Shown: positions 1 to 12,302 of the stretch, in pieces
How the letters are laid out: the number at the start of each line of letters is the position of its first letter
How positions within the stretch are numbered: position 1 is the stretch's first letter
Origin: Endomychus coccineus
Lineage: Eukaryota > Arthropoda > Insecta > Coleoptera > Endomychidae
Direction: 5' to 3'
Length of the DNA: 64,000 nucleotides
Assembly (NCBI GenBank): GCA_958510875.1
Contig: OY294068.1
Location: 164,956,388 to 165,020,387, forward strand
Position numbers and translations under genes: made by a program
The notes under the pieces: generated by a model
Told to the model about the DNA's origin: nothing
Databases searched by the model: none
The model's input: only the letters and a program-made list of their open reading frames with translations

Positions 1-284
1 ACCTGGGGTCGTTTCCAGGGTCCCTGAGTACCTAGACGACTTGTACGTGTAGGTCATCACATGGGAATTCGTTGATATTCTTCTGAAATATGGAACAAAT
101 TTCGGCTCTCGGGTATTTTTGAGATCGCTGATTCAGTAGTCTGAATGAAATTCATTTAAGTCCAATGCATCAGGATCCCCAGATACCCCGGGGATCGTCC
201 AAGGTGGCCTGGAGGAATTTTTTAGACATCATAGTTCAACGACTACGAAAACCCCCGAAAGATCGATTCGAGCCAGTTTTAGTC
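1..284. other. Unassigned sequence at window edge
   Basis: No recognisable coding region. The segment is somewhat richer in GC than its surroundings (for example around 175-215). An open frame at 165-362 runs straight into an ATA microsatellite and has no family resemblance. It may be the tail of another repeat cut by the window edge. Confidence 0.3.
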
Positions 285-2740
285 ATTATAATAATAATAA
301 TAATAATGTTTATTTTTACAATACAGAAAAATAATTACATAAATAATCGGACAAATAAATAAAAGGAAACCGCAAAGCCTAATTGGCTGTCTGCAGATAG
401 TGTACTTATATAATAAAGAAAAGTGTTTACTATTATCACAATATTATTTTAACATATCAAGAATGTTCAGCACAAATTCGCAAAATCGCAAAGCCAAACT
501 GCGTTGAATTTTTGCGAACTGTGCGGAATATGATTCAAGAATTGGCAACAAGTTTGGTGTAGTACATTATGTTTTCTCAACTAACAGTAAGTGTATGCCT
601 ATCAGTATAAAAATTAACAAATCCTGGAATTGTTACGAGTACGGATTCCACTTAGAGTAAGTATGAACATCAAGTTCTATATTCATTAATAATACCAATG
701 AAGACGCGATTAATAAACATAAGCAGAAAGTCAAATATGAAATCTTAAGTGCTACTCTATACTTTCAGTTTATTATCTATTACATGGTGTATTTTTCTTC
801 TGTCTTCTATCAAAATAAATTGCTTAAGCTTTGATTTGAATAAATTGTAATTAACTATACTTTTCAAGTGCTGGGGAAGGTAATTGAATACTCTAGGGGC
901 AAGAAAGGTGTAACATTTTTGACCAACAGTTTTCTTTGTAGTTGATAGAACAAATTTTTTGTTTGTTTTATTTCTAGTCTCATGAAAATGGGGAACAAGC
1001 AAGAACTTATTCTTGTTTTTTTGACAATACAATGCTATTTTATAAAAATATATCTGACGTGGGTCAAGTATTCTGCTTTCTTCATAGAGAACATCACTTG
1101 AAAAGTTACGGTCCTTTTTCAAAATAATTTTCAGAAAAATGTTTTGTAGTATATTGATCCTTTCCAGATTTGAGGAAGCGAGTCCTCCCCATCCTAATAT
1201 ACCATAACTTATCCTAGAGTCAACAAGGGCAAAATAGGCCATTTTCAATTGCGGCACTTTCATTACTTTAGTAAAACATTTGAATTTATATATCATTGTC
1301 CGAAGCGTATTACTGATTTGTTCAATGTGAATATTCCATCTCAAGTGGCGATCTATTGTGACACCTAAATATTTCATTTTATCTGTCATTTTAATTTCAA
1401 TAATTTGGTTGTCGTATCTAGTGTATCGAAATCAGGTAATCTATTCACGTAGCTTGAAAGTGGAAGTGCCATGGTTTTTTTGAGATTGATGGTTAACAAT
1501 TTGTGATTGAACCAGTCTATCAATTTAGTGAAATTATTCTCAGGTTTCCGTTTCAGATTATTCCATGTGTCGGCGGTATAAAGCACTGCAGTGTCATCAG
1601 CAAAACTGCAGATTTTTCCGCTGGTATTAATATTGAGTAGGCTATTTATGTAGATTATAAATAATAGTGGACCTAAAACGGTACCTTGTGGTACTCCATA
1701 TTCCACTTCCTTAGCATTACTGACAATTTGTTGGCGGTTAGAGATATAACTTTCAAAAAGTTCGTGAACCTGCCCTCTACAACCCATATTTTGCAAGGCC
1801 CCCAATAATTGTGAATGGTCTACGGTGTCAAATGCCTTAGCAAGGTCAAGAGAAAAACGTAATGCAGGTTTGGTGTTTTCGAGGGCTTCATACATTCTAG
1901 ACGTCAATGCTAAAATGCATCCTCCGTTGATCGGTTCTTTTGAAATCCAAATTGATTTTCGTTCAACAATCCGAATTTCATTATAAATGCTTCCAGGCGT
2001 GATTTTATGGCTTCTTCGAAAACTTTTGCAAAGCTATTAAGCCTAGTGGCCTGTAGTTTGATATAGTTTGTTTATTACCCGATTTATGAAGTGGTTTAAT
2101 GACAGAGATTTTATGTTAGGGAGGACAAATACCTTTTTCAAAACACAGGTTGATGATAAATGACATTGGGGGTGAAATTTCCCTGGCTATTTCTTTTAGG
2201 GTTTCGGATGTAATGCAGTCGACTCCAGGCGCCTTATGATTTTTTAGAGTATTTATTATGTCAAATATTTCTTCTTCCGTGGTAGGTGTCAAGAACATGG
2301 AGTTGGGATTAATTTTTACGGATGGAGGTGGTGATAATGGGGTTTTTATGTTTTTTGCGAGATCTGGTCCAACTTTGGTAAAAAAATTTGCAAATGTTTC
2401 TGCCATTTTAAAATCTGTTTCGGTGAGGGTATTGTCCTCTTTTAACACACTACTTATAATAGTATTTTTATTTTTGTGTCCTATCAAACAATTGATAACT
2501 TTCCATAGCTGTTTGAGATTATTTTTACTTTTTTCTATTTCAGCAATATGATAATTTTGTTTGGCTATTCTTATCAATGTATTGAGTTTATTCCTATGAG
2601 TAATGGATCTTTGTTTCAGCTCCAAATTGTTTTTGTTCTTTTGATATTCTTTGAATAAGCGGTCTCTACTGATAATTGAATTCATAATTCCTTTTGTAAT
2701 TCAATCTTTTAATCCACCGAGTAAGTAATTTGTTTTTACT
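285..2740 (-). mobile_element. 5'-truncated LINE of the CR1/L2/Jockey superfamily
   Basis: A non-LTR retrotransposon on the minus strand, interrupted by frameshifts. Reading downwards from about 2740 come the linker between endonuclease and reverse transcriptase, the RT palm and thumb, a roughly 470-base 3' untranslated stretch, and an ATT-type simple tail around 283-305. No endonuclease is visible above 2740, so the copy is 5'-truncated as is usual after target-primed reverse transcription. The RT blocks resemble the CR1/L2/Jockey group; I cannot fix the clade by eye. The tail is inferred from the simple repeat following the 3' UTR. Confidence 0.8.
757..2685 (-). pseudogene. LINE reverse transcriptase, frameshifted
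   Basis: Three open segments read downwards. 2685-2116 is the RT entry region and contains KNHKAPGVDCITSETLK. 1907-1386 is the catalytic palm: motif A LDLAKAFDTVDH, motif B GVPQGTVLGPLLF and motif C FADDTAVL, so the catalytic aspartates are kept. 1389-757 is the thumb and C-terminus, with RHLRWNIHIEQI and SYGILGWGG. The gap 1908-2115 also reads as RT (YRPLGLIALQKF) but in shifted frames. The copy copies nothing now, although its active site residues survive. Confidence is high for RT and moderate for the clade. Confidence 0.88.
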
Positions 2741-3439
2741 CACTTCGAAAAGTGCACTCGGGAAAATGAATTTTTTCGCTGCGCAAATGCAGCAACGAAT
2801 CTCCACAAAAAACAAACGCGGTACAAACTTTCTAATGATCTTTTGAATCGAGTAGAGAAAACTGCATTCCGATCCATCTTTCTGCGCAGACGTACGGACC
2901 TAATTTAAAGCTTTATTTCCTCCACTAACTACACATATCTGAATTTCTATATTTCTGGTAAAAAAAATCGTTCCTTCATGCCGGATGATTATAGGGAAAA
3001 CTTTTAATTACAAACACATACCTATGCGTTAAACAGAAGTTACGGCAAAATAATTCTTTGATGAAAGATACACAATGTTCGAATGTTCTAAATCATCGCA
3101 TCACCTTTGTACCAGTAATAATCTACATCACAGCGGAATCAAAACTATATTTCTGCATGTTTGGTGCTCAAATTAAACGAGAAACACAAATCACACATTA
3201 CTATTATAAGTATTTTTGCAAAGTTCACCAGCGGATATTTCCAACTTGTTATTTCTACGGTACTTACCGCTTCAAGGAAGAAATTTATTGTAAATTATTA
3301 GGTACTATCCACGTTTTGAATTTTGGGCGTGATAGGTTCTAGAACCTCTGCGGTTTTCATATTAATGATAGTAAACACTTCTCGCGAATCAAGTTATTAT
3401 AATTTTCAAACTATATTATTGAATAACACCTGCAAAAAT
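2741..3439. other. No recognisable gene
   Basis: AT-rich sequence between the LINE and the pogo-like remnant. An open frame at 3058-3342 has no family features. I see no terminal repeats. Confidence 0.4.
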
Positions 3440-4830
3440 AAACTGCAAGATTATGAGTCTGCTGGTAGAGCATGGCTCAGAAGGCCAATGAGCAGAAATC
3501 CAAACATTAGTTTGAAAAAACTAGAAGCGACCAGCATCAATCGCATCACTATACCTTTAAAAATGTAGTGTCTCGCTTTTACGAAAATTTGAGCAAAGTG
3601 ATGCTAGTGTCCACCTATGACAGGAGTTTTCAATGCTGATGAAACTGGAATTCCAACAGTTCAGAAACCAGTTGCAGAAAAAAGAGGACAGAGAAGGCTT
3701 GATAACCATTACCGAAAGGGGAAAAACAATAACTAGTGTGTGCCATATAAACGCATCAGGCATTTATGTCCCCCCTCTATTTATATATGCCCTTAGAAGG
3801 ATGAATGCCCAACTGAAAAGAAATGGTCCACCCAGTGCACTCTAATGCTGCTCAAATAGTGGGTGGATGAATAAAAAAATGTTCATAGATTTCAACAATT
3901 TGTTAAATCAACCAAAGACGATCCAGTACTACTGCTGATTGATAACTCTACACATTGCGCGCTATATGTCTACACTTTCTACAAATAAAATGGAACTATC
4001 ATCAAGCCGCCCTTCCACACATCACACCGCCATCATCCATGGAACGTTCCGTTTTAATTTGCATCAAAAACTGCTCACAACACAGAGTGTTCTAGCCATT
4101 TAAAGTCTCACGTAGGCAAAAAGATAACTACAAATAAGGTAGCAGGAATATTTATTGAAGCTTACGGTATAGTCGCCACACTTGAAAAAACAATTGAAGG
4201 CCTTCGAGGAACAGGAATATTTCCTTCAAATCCTGACTTGTTTTCTGAAGAAGATTTTGTTCTTGCTCCCGCGTTTGTCTCAACACAGAAGTAGCTGATC
4301 TCGATGACACTCCTGAACCCGATATAGAAAATAACAATGTTCAAGACAACAATGAAACTCTACTGGAATTGGGCCAGATCTATGAGGAGAATGAAGATAA
4401 TATTCAGGGATCAGTCGGAGTTCCTAATTTTGATCTTATACCATTATCTGGGCTATCAGGAATACAGGCAATGAAGAACGAACAACAATCTAGTAGGATA
4501 ACAGCATTCAGAGATATTTACATCTTCACCTATGAAAGCAGTGACGAGAAAGAAGTCAAGAAACAACTCCATCTGTAGAAGAAACAGATGAAAAATGCCA
4601 AAACAAGAGGTATGAAACGCACCCTTTTACAGAGTAATGTACATACAGATACCAAAGCTGGTGAGACTATGGAAGTCGTTAGAAGAAGCTGCAAAAAGGT
4701 AGTGGCCGATGTCAGCAGGAAGCATTTCAAAAGATGAAGACTACGAGGATTCAAGTGAGAAAAAAATAAATGAGGACATATGTATCATATGCGGTGACGT
4801 TGAAAAATATAGGCAGATGTGACTACGATG
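3440..4830 (+). pseudogene. Pogo/Tigger-like (CENP-B/jerky type) DDE transposase remnant
   Basis: Decayed DDE_1 transposase read across several frames. An N-terminal segment (about 3465-3570) has AWLRRPMSRNPNISL. The first catalytic block FNADETGIPTVQKPV lies at about 3631-3675, and GKTITSVCHINASGIYVPPL at about 3720-3775. The second catalytic block VLLLIDN is near 3928-3950. GTGIFPSNPDLFSEEDF at about 4210-4255 is the typical C-terminal pogo signature. A possible zinc-binding stretch with CIICGD lies near 4778-4800. Stops and frameshifts occur throughout. The third aspartate region is not clear. No terminal repeats with TA flanks were found by eye. The family call rests on the order of these blocks. 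Confidence 0.8.
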
Positions 4831-4834
4831 CTGT

Positions 4835-5490
4835 GAGTGTAGTCAGTAGCCCCCATTGTCATAACCTTACTATGGCGGGTAATGACTACCACCGAAGTAG
4901 TTTTGAAAAAACCTTTTTTTTTTGATATATAAGATTTCTGAAATATACGTTCAGTTCTTGATGTTGAAAACTTTGAATTACCCGATTTCAGTCAAGCCCA
5001 TATGAACACTGTAGACAATATTGACACAAGGATTGAGGGGCCGGCATTCCCCACCCCTGTCCTATCTTTAAATAGGCGAAGTTGGAATATATCATTAATT
5101 TGATGATTAAGTGTATTCTAAGCAGTAGATACTCGTGAAGCATTTCAAAGGGATTAGAGTAAGTTTATGTGAAACCGTTGTCGCAGTACCATATTTAAAA
5201 GCTGTTGAATGCTTTAAGTAGTTTTAAAGTTTAGTAATACCGTTCATGGTTTTAAAGCGCAATTTATTTCAGATTATTAGAAAATTAACAAGTAATTACA
5301 TTACCCACCACAATTTCTAGTCAAAGTTGAGTGCATCTGTGGTACATACCTGGAACAAAAAGTTTCTATTAGTATTTTCATTCAATTTGTTTTTCCATTT
5401 ATTCAAATTAGTCAAGAAACATGTTTGTCCAAAACGCTTTTAGAAAGTATCTATTCTATGATTAGAGATTAGATTGTATCATATCATTCT
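4835..5490. other. No recognisable gene
   Basis: AT-rich, non-coding by eye. The GC-richer 5035-5080 portion has no identified relative here. Confidence 0.35.
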
Positions 5491-5494
5491 GACA

Positions 5495-5592
5495 GACTGT
5501 GTCGGAATGTATATTCAATCACTGAAGGGGCGGACCCCTCCGCAACATCGTTTCTGATTGATGGAAAGCAGTGATGGAATATACATTCTGAC
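5495..5592. repeat. Short inverted repeat around a GC-rich loop
   Basis: The segment near 5498-5526 (GTGTCGGAATGTATATTCAA) is matched in reverse complement near 5566-5592 (TATTCCATCACTG, ATTCTGACAC). A third partial copy (GAATGTATATTGTATCACTG) follows at 5605-5625. It is probably a small MITE remnant. Parts of the flanks (5701-5775) recur in diverged form at 7965-8095. Confidence 0.45.
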
Positions 5593-5615
5593 ACATACTA
5601 TGAAAGAATGTATAT

Positions 5616-5930
5616 TGTATCACTGCCTTCAACCTATGAGGAAGAGTGCTACTTCAATAATGAATTGATAATATTTTGTCAATTACAAATAACTTTTTTA
5701 TGAAATTTTTAAAATAGTCTACTAACACGTTTGGCTATATTTCGAACTTGTTGAAGAATATACTATTACATATCTAATTCTGATGTTAACTATCATCAGC
5801 TATTCACAAAATGGTATCCCCCAATTTTTCCCACACATAAACTATATTTTTCTTCAAAAAATAAATTTTAAACCTGAGATGAACCTATTGATAAGAAATA
5901 ATCACCCATATACGCTAAAAATACTATTAA
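5616..5930. other. Diverged repeat, no gene
   Basis: AT-rich. The block with CTACTAACACGTTTGG near 5718 is similar to the block near 7970-8090, so both belong to one dispersed repeat family. Confidence 0.35.
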
Positions 5931-5975
5931 AGTACTGATGACCTTTCGACTACCAAGTATCCATCATCAGAATAA
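5931..5975 (-). ncRNA. Hammerhead-ribozyme-like motif, PLE tip
   Basis: Minus strand: core box CTGATGA, a stem II of GGATAC pairing imperfectly with GTAGTC around a TTG loop, then GAA, a very short stem III, and a possible cleavage nucleotide C before AGTACT. Stem I (TATT with AGTA) includes a wobble. One extra T lies between CTGATGA and stem II, as in the other copies here. Stem II and stem III each carry a mismatch compared with the copy at 55288-55329, so this copy may be weak or dead. Confidence 0.5.
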
Positions 5976-6189
5976 ACTAAATTATAAATCAAAATGTGCC
6001 TGTTTATCTAAGGAGTTGCTTAAACGGTATTTTAGCTTGCTCTTATATCTATAAGCTGGTTGTATTGCTAATTTAGAAAAGGAACTATGGAACTTATCAA
6101 TTACTGAAGAATGATAAGTGAAACTTTTGAATTTTATTGAAGTATTTGAAGGTAATTTGGTTAGTTGGCTACATTGCAATTTCCTTTTG

Positions 6190-7255
6190 AGCTATTGCAT
6201 ATAGCTTTTATCGCGGGCCTTTAGCGCGGCGACTGAATCAAGAAAAAAAAACAGAAGACAAATACCGTAACGAAAATCTAAAGAAACAAAAAACAAATAC
6301 CGTAACGAAATATCCTAAGACCCACCACTCCGCCCACCATGTAGCTCGGCCGAGCTTAAAATTGTCGAAATGTTAACTTTGAACCTTTTAAAAGGTCGTG
6401 ATAGCCCCAAAGTGGGTCGAAAACTGTTTTGAATTGGTTAATTTTCGATAAATCGAATGACGTTCACGTGAGAAGCGCATAGCTCGCGAGTTAGAAAAAT
6501 GCAAATTTACGGTACATAGAACGTCTTAACGAGGACTTTTCGCATGCGGTTTTTGCTCCATGTCGTTAGTTTATGAAAGGAGCCAACTAAATAGCATAGT
6601 CTCGGGCCCCAAAATGTCGATTAAATAGGAAAATTTAATTAAAACAGTTTGAGGTATTCGCAGCTGTCACCTACTAGCATATGACATGCGACGTACGGAA
6701 GGGAATTTTCTAGATACTTAAATATACCGAAAGCGGGTAAAAGCTAGCGGCCCATAGCCCAAAATACTTTATTACAACTGGCACCGGCCGCACGGGGTTC
6801 GAAACGGCCCCAAATTAACAAAATAGAGGTAAAATGTATAAACTCTAACTCGAGCTCCTCGAGGATATGTCAAAATTATTACGTTCGTAGCTAATTACAT
6901 AAGACGTCTGGCGTTCATGCAATTGTGTTTTTATACAATTCGAACCTTCTAATTTCGATAGGCCACGTGAAAAACCCTGAGCCGGAAGCGCTATCGAGAT
7001 CTGAACGTTAAAACTTTCGTATAAAATTGTGTTTACAAGTCAACTGACACTTGTCACCATAGATAACTCTACTACCGGTAGTACAGTTATCTATGCTTGT
7101 CACAGAATACTCTTCATAGAGATCAAGATGATACTCTTTTTCACTCATACTTCGTGAAGATTTTGAAGGGGTAGTGGATGTTTTTCTGCCCAACTTTTTC
7201 CAGTGGCGTAGTGCTATGCAATAGCTTTACCGCGGCAGTCCCCGAGTGCCACACG
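6190..7255. mobile_element. Unclassified insert inside the PLE, similar sequence at both ends
   Basis: About 1 kb of sequence richer in CpG and G+C than its surroundings splits the PLE between RT and tail. The two edges carry similar motifs in the same orientation: ATAGCTTTTATCGCGGGC near 6203 and ATAGCTTTACCGCGGC near 7219. An open stretch 7193-7008 (-) reads GRKTSTTPSKSSRSMSEKEY and then DLYEEYSV before the P-element scar. I do not recognise it. It could be a solo terminal repeat, a small non-autonomous element or the end of a larger one. Confidence 0.4.
7050..7103. mobile_element. P-element excision footprint
   Basis: A 38-bp palindromic insert (7058-7095) lies between two perfect copies of CTTGTCAC (7050-7057 and 7096-7103). 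The insert is CATAGATAACTCTACTA (17 bp), then CCGG, then TAGTACAGTTATCTATG (17 bp). The 17-mers match the termini of the P element at 49466-51037 in this window. P transposase makes 17-nt staggered cuts inside its inverted repeats, so end joining leaves this kind of scar with the 8-bp target duplication. The scar lies in the open stretch on the minus strand. Confidence 0.8.
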
Positions 7256-7640
7256 TTTCATTTATTTTTTGTTTTGAAATTAAATTATTGATCGAAGACT
7301 TATGATAACAATTGTCCAACACAATTTGCTGAAGTTTCTCAACTTCGTTCTTATAATTTTGCTGGCTCAAAGAGACGTTCAATAATCTATGAATTAGACT
7401 ATTGAATTGAGCTACTTTATATCTGAATAGTGTAGTTGAATCTGCCGAGGTATTTGTTTGAGTGGGTTTTATGTATATGTCGAAATCCAAGTGATTAATT
7501 AACATGTCTTATAATATTAATATCAAGGAAAGGAAGCTTACTATCTGTTTCTATTTCGACAGCGAACCGTGGCAACTGGAAGTATATTACCAAATCATCC
7601 ATGTTGTTTATAACTCCATTTATGAACATCTCATAAGTTA

Positions 7641-7982
7641 CAAAAAAATGTTGTCTCAACTATTCGAAGCTAAATGTTAAATGCATTTATGCACATTTCT
7701 TCTCGAACGAAACAAACTCATAAAAACGTTCGAGATGCAGTTAAATTGTTTTCTCCAGCATTCTTTTAGAAGTATCTATTCTGAGGTTGAAGAATATATT
7801 GCAACATATGCTATTATCATTCTTTCACTACATATAGGCTAAGCCGTTTCTTGTTGGTCGAAAGCAGTAATTATGGATTTTCGAATGATATTTTAATAAT
7901 GAATTACCAATGTTTGCCAAATAAAAAAAGCTTATTCTGTGAACTTTCTAAAATTTCAGATGTATAGTCTACTAACATGTTT
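7641..7982. other. No recognisable gene
   Basis: AT-rich. It may include more PLE sequence above 7640 but no RT motif is readable. Part of it is related to 5440-5560. Confidence 0.3.
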
Positions 7983-8092
7983 GGAATGTCATATTTCACA
8001 CTCGCGAGCCGTAGCTCTCGCCTTCGAGTCGAGACTACAAACTTTCACTCGTGTGGAATATGAGTCCATTCCAAACTTGTTGTAAAATATAC
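7983..8092. repeat. Imperfect fold-back, about 110 bp
   Basis: AACATGTTTGGAATG near 7975-7990 pairs with CATTCCAAACTTGTT near 8073-8090, and TTTCACACTCG pairs loosely with CGTGTGGAA. The loop is GC-rich with CGAGCCGTAGCTCTCG. It looks like a small MITE of the repeat family also seen near 5718. Confidence 0.4.
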
Positions 8093-10110
8093 TATCAAAC
8101 TTGCCATACTACCAGTAGCATGCCTGAAATATTTTCATCACGGGTGTTTAAGTTTTATTTATCATGTACTCAATAGTATTCAGAATAGAAATCGATGAAT
8201 AGGCAGTTGTACCTATTATGATTACATAAATTTATATTCAAATAAAAAAAATACGGACAGGCACTGAGCACTGCAGAAGTGAAAACTGACATTATGAAGT
8301 AACCAATTTATTTTGGGAATTTCATCCAAATTCGTATGATTTCACCAGTATCATCTCTTTCTACATGACACAATTTTCCAACAGTGCCATTGGACAATCC
8401 ATCTATGTTATTAGTTATCATGTATGGTCGGTTAAGAACTAAAATTAACTCGTATGGTAATCCACCCGTATCATCGGTTCACATTTCATGCAACTTCTGC
8501 CTTACGAAATTTTGTTGCTCAGCATTATGACAACCAACGAAGACATCCGATGCCACAGATACTATTGTCTACGGAGTTTAGTATGGAGTTTTTGTACTCG
8601 TTGTAGCATCCGAAATTACAATTTTATTATTTTTAAATGAAAATTGATATAATTAGTTTTTCTTTAGTTTTCACAACTGTCAGCATTTCAATCAATAATT
8701 ATATACATTTTTATATTTAATAATAAAAAACGTATAATGGGCGATACAATTCCTGCAAAGAGTATGAATGTAACCCGATAGTCATCATAATAAATACACA
8801 TTATTTTATTTTCAAAACATATTATTTATTGATATTTACATCGATGTAAATGAAAGTAATGTTAAACAGCATTGGTCCAAATCGAAGATGTCTACGGATG
8901 GTGGTAAAAGAAAACATCTTTAATTCGGACCAATGAACAAATAATCTAAAAAGAAACGCAAAATGTAAACATATAAACATTTCCGTCAAATGTCAGTATG
9001 ATCGTAAATTACACCACAAATAATTATTTGAAATAAAATTTTGTACTTTCGTATTAGTAGTATTAAAAAGAACATCAAGACGATACTCACTATTATATTT
9101 GATGCTGTGATCCAACATTCGAACAATGATAATAATAAACTAGATATAACACAACGTCATCAATGTGTAGTACACATGTAAAAGTTCTCACTAATACACA
9201 TCACTAATGTTATATTCTCATCACAAGAATTATATGCACAATATTTAAAACCTTGCTCGTAGATACGATACTAAGTACACAATGTACAATTAATAAATTC
9301 AATAGAATATAACTTTCGTCTGCACGAGGACCGGGGATTGAGTAAATGAATAACTTCGAGTATCCGACTCAGATATGCACATGTGTGTAAGCGTATAGCG
9401 AGACTGCCTGACGCCTGACCCTAGTAGTTGCGCACGCAGCAGTATACATAATACCTAATATATATATATATATATATAGCTACAGCGTTACGGCAGGTGA
9501 CGGACTCATGGTTCTACCCCCCATCTGAAATAGCTCAACGCGCCTAAAGAAGTTTTCACTTCAAAAATTGTATTTGGAAGTAGTGTGTATCATTTATTCA
9601 TTCAACGCTAGGTAGTACAGAACTGGAGTTAACACACACTAAACACAGTGTAAATCGAACACTAGGTATAGTGCACAATTAGAGTCAATATACACTTAAA
9701 GCAGTTAGATTTGTTTATTCACTGACTTCTTGGTGTATATTATGTACACTGACTACATTTGTTATCAACACTGGATTATGTTGTATTTCACGTGCTATGG
9801 TGTGAAAGAGATTCACTAACGTTAGAGTGAAGTTACCGTTAGAACTTACAATAGATGCTGAGCATTGGACCTATATAGAATGTTTATAGTGTCATCTAGA
9901 GTGAGCTCCAAATTATTTCCTGCTCATAAGCTTTCCCTCCCGTGTGAACAAAAAATGATTCTCATATTTTTCTATTTTATTTCGAATCTTTCTAGCTTCA
10001 ATTGGTATAAGTAATCTCTTATCTGAATTTTACTACAATATAATTTCATTTAAATGACATTAGAGCTTGGATATCATTTTCACGGACAATGTTACATGAT
10101 TTATGCTCCT
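8093..10110. other. AT-rich intergenic stretch
   Basis: No coding families recognised. It contains a (TA)n microsatellite at about 9459-9478 and poly(A/T) runs. 9595-9765 has several TAGGTA/CACACT-like short motifs but no clear repeat unit. Nothing else can be supported. Confidence 0.4.
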
Positions 10111-10111
10111 G

Positions 10112-10232
10112 GAAATTTGACCGGAAGACATTTCATCCAAAGACACTTGACCGAGAAACAATTGAGCGAACGATTTCACCGATAGGAAATTGATCGAATG
10201 GATATTTTCGCCGACAGATAATTAGCCGGAAA
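10112..10232. repeat. Degenerate minisatellite of GACCGAA-type units
   Basis: A run of loosely repeated 15-20-bp units built on 'aatttgaccggaagac', 'cacttgaccgagaaac', 'aattgagcgaacgat', 'aaattgatcgaatgg'. The units are too diverged to give an exact period. Such units are commonly seen in fast-evolving interspersed repeats. No coding role is evident. Confidence 0.5.
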
Positions 10233-12300
10233 TAAAATGACAGTTAATGATATTACATGAAAAATTGCAAATAGACTACTATAAATGCCAGTTGGAAGTG
10301 ATATAGCACACAAAATAGTAGTAGATTTGGAAATAACCGCATCGTCACTATTGATTTTTTTTATCGGGACTCCAATTCCGAAATAACTGCTTATCACTCC
10401 TGTTATGGACAAGTTAAGTACCAGTTTTTGCTCATCCGATTCTTTTCTTCAAGTCAATAATTATGAACTTCCATTTTCATCAATAGGCTACTCAACATTG
10501 ATTGACTTTGATCACTATCGATAATGTTTATCCACTTTATCGCTGATTTGAGATTCTGTTTCCTCGATCTGGAAATGTTACATTGGTTAAGTATTGCATC
10601 CATTCATACCATTGTTTAGTTTCTTTCCTACTTGTTGTTAAGTAATCATGTATTTAACAGAATAGAAGCGTCGAGATGCCATAAATTGTCGACGAGGTTG
10701 TGTTTTTATAATGATAAATGACGTTAGAAGGTGCATTATGAAGGTGAACAAGCATGATTCACTAGTAATAAAATCTAACCTCTCACCATTTCTACGTTGA
10801 TCAATTATGTCTTTGAAAATATCGTTTCCCATTATTATTTACAAGTTATTGTATACAGTGGCATATTAAACATGATGTAAAACGAGTAAAATCAGTCCAT
10901 CAATGAGTCGCCTATACTTCCCAACACAAAACTCCAACATTATATTTAATACCAACCATATGACATAATATAAAGTAGAACAACTGTTAATGGATTAATT
11001 TTCAGTGTAATATCAAACAATGTTGTGTGATGCGTTTTGTCAAAGATGTGGCTTTATCACACTTTATCAGTAGTTTCAGTAATTTAACATATCAGATAAT
11101 ATTATACTGGGTGTCCTGAAATGGCATGTACAACGGAAGACCACAAGTTCCTTGGCCGGAAATAAGATGATTTAACTAAACTCACCTATATACAAAGTTG
11201 CTTAGTTTGGGCGGTAGAGGCCTTTTTAAATTTTTTCGAATAAGTCGAAAAGTCTTTGACAGATTTCATTCATTTTGTAGCCACGCATTTATACCTGCAA
11301 ATTACAACTTTTTATCGAAGACACCCCAATTTCTAAATTTACAGGGTGCTTAAATAGTTAGTCACAATAAATTATCCACTCATATTTTTTGTAATCACTA
11401 CCTACTTAATTTTATTTAGAAGCCATTTACTCTCTTACAAAATTTTTGCCACAAAAACATGTTTTCTAAATTCTTACAAGCCTGAATCAGTAATTCTTCT
11501 AATTTCTAAATAATTGACTGTATAAACATAAGCAATAATTTGTGTTTTATTTTTGATACAGAACCAATATGGACAACTTCCAATTTTGAATTAACACTAA
11601 CAATCATAAACACAAATGCGCTGTTGTTGCAAGTAACGTGATATTGCTTGTGGTATCAATTATATTTCCGGCTGTATAATCCAAAAATTGTTTGATATGG
11701 ATCTCATCAAATAAAAGTATCGAATTATTATTATTTTTATTCAAAAATTTCAATTGACTTTGGGCTTTTGTTTGAAAAATTTGTCTTTCTCCAACTACCG
11801 GATCGAGTATGAAGTAGAAACTGTCTTTATAGTTGTTAAATGCGACATAATTAATACATTTGAACTTAAACGCGAGTGGACTAATTGTATGAAAATTAAA
11901 GATAAGGTAATAGTATTGACATAATATTTATACATTTCGTTTTGCAAGTCGTCTGCAGTGTAATCTGTTCCCATAGAAAATGGAATTTTAGTTTTTCATC
12001 ATCAATATAAACATTCAGTTGGAAGCCATTTTGCAACGCACTTTATTCAATCATAACACTTTTATACACGCTTATTTACAAGTGAAAAAACTTTTACAAT
12101 CACACAAGGACAAGGTACAGATGAAACTTATAATTTTCTACAAGAAGCAGGTAAAACTCTGTTAGATTCTAATATTTATCACCTCTCATGCTCAATATTG
12201 GCCACGCGCCATCAAGACTAAACGGTACTGTCGAAATCGACGTTTCAAATCCAACATTTGTTGGTGACTTACGTTTGTAGTCCTGCCCAAATATTGTATA
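10233..12300. other. No recognisable gene
   Basis: AT-rich sequence with short open frames that lack family features. TACTGGGTGTCCTG at about 11106 resembles the tip of a Tc1/mariner-type element, but I did not find a matching inverted end. CAGGGTGCTTAAATAG near 11342 is a second lone tip-like string. Confidence 0.35.
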
Positions 12301-12302
12301 TA

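Larger units (their letters stand above)
5931..7640 (-). mobile_element. Penelope-like element (PLE), internally deleted and interrupted
   Basis: Minus-strand PLE. From 7640 down to about 7255 it encodes the RT C-terminal region: LPFLDINIIRH, then FDIYIKPTQTNTS and FNSLIHRLLNVSLS, which are characteristic PLE strings. An unclassified 1-kb insert follows (about 6190-7255). From about 6180 to 5985 comes LAIQPAYRYKSKLKYRLSN, the same junction seen in the PLE copies at 54.7-54.9 kb, but the GIY-YIG endonuclease core is deleted. The coding end is followed directly by a hammerhead-like motif at 5931-5975, as in the copy ending at 55.33 kb. Confidence 0.75.

Noticed and set aside
2258..2551. Plus-strand open frame of 97 codons
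   Set aside because: Antisense shadow of the LINE reverse transcriptase.
11105..11130. Lone TACTGGGTGTCCTG as a Tc1/mariner element
   Set aside because: No inverted partner and no transposase found nearby.
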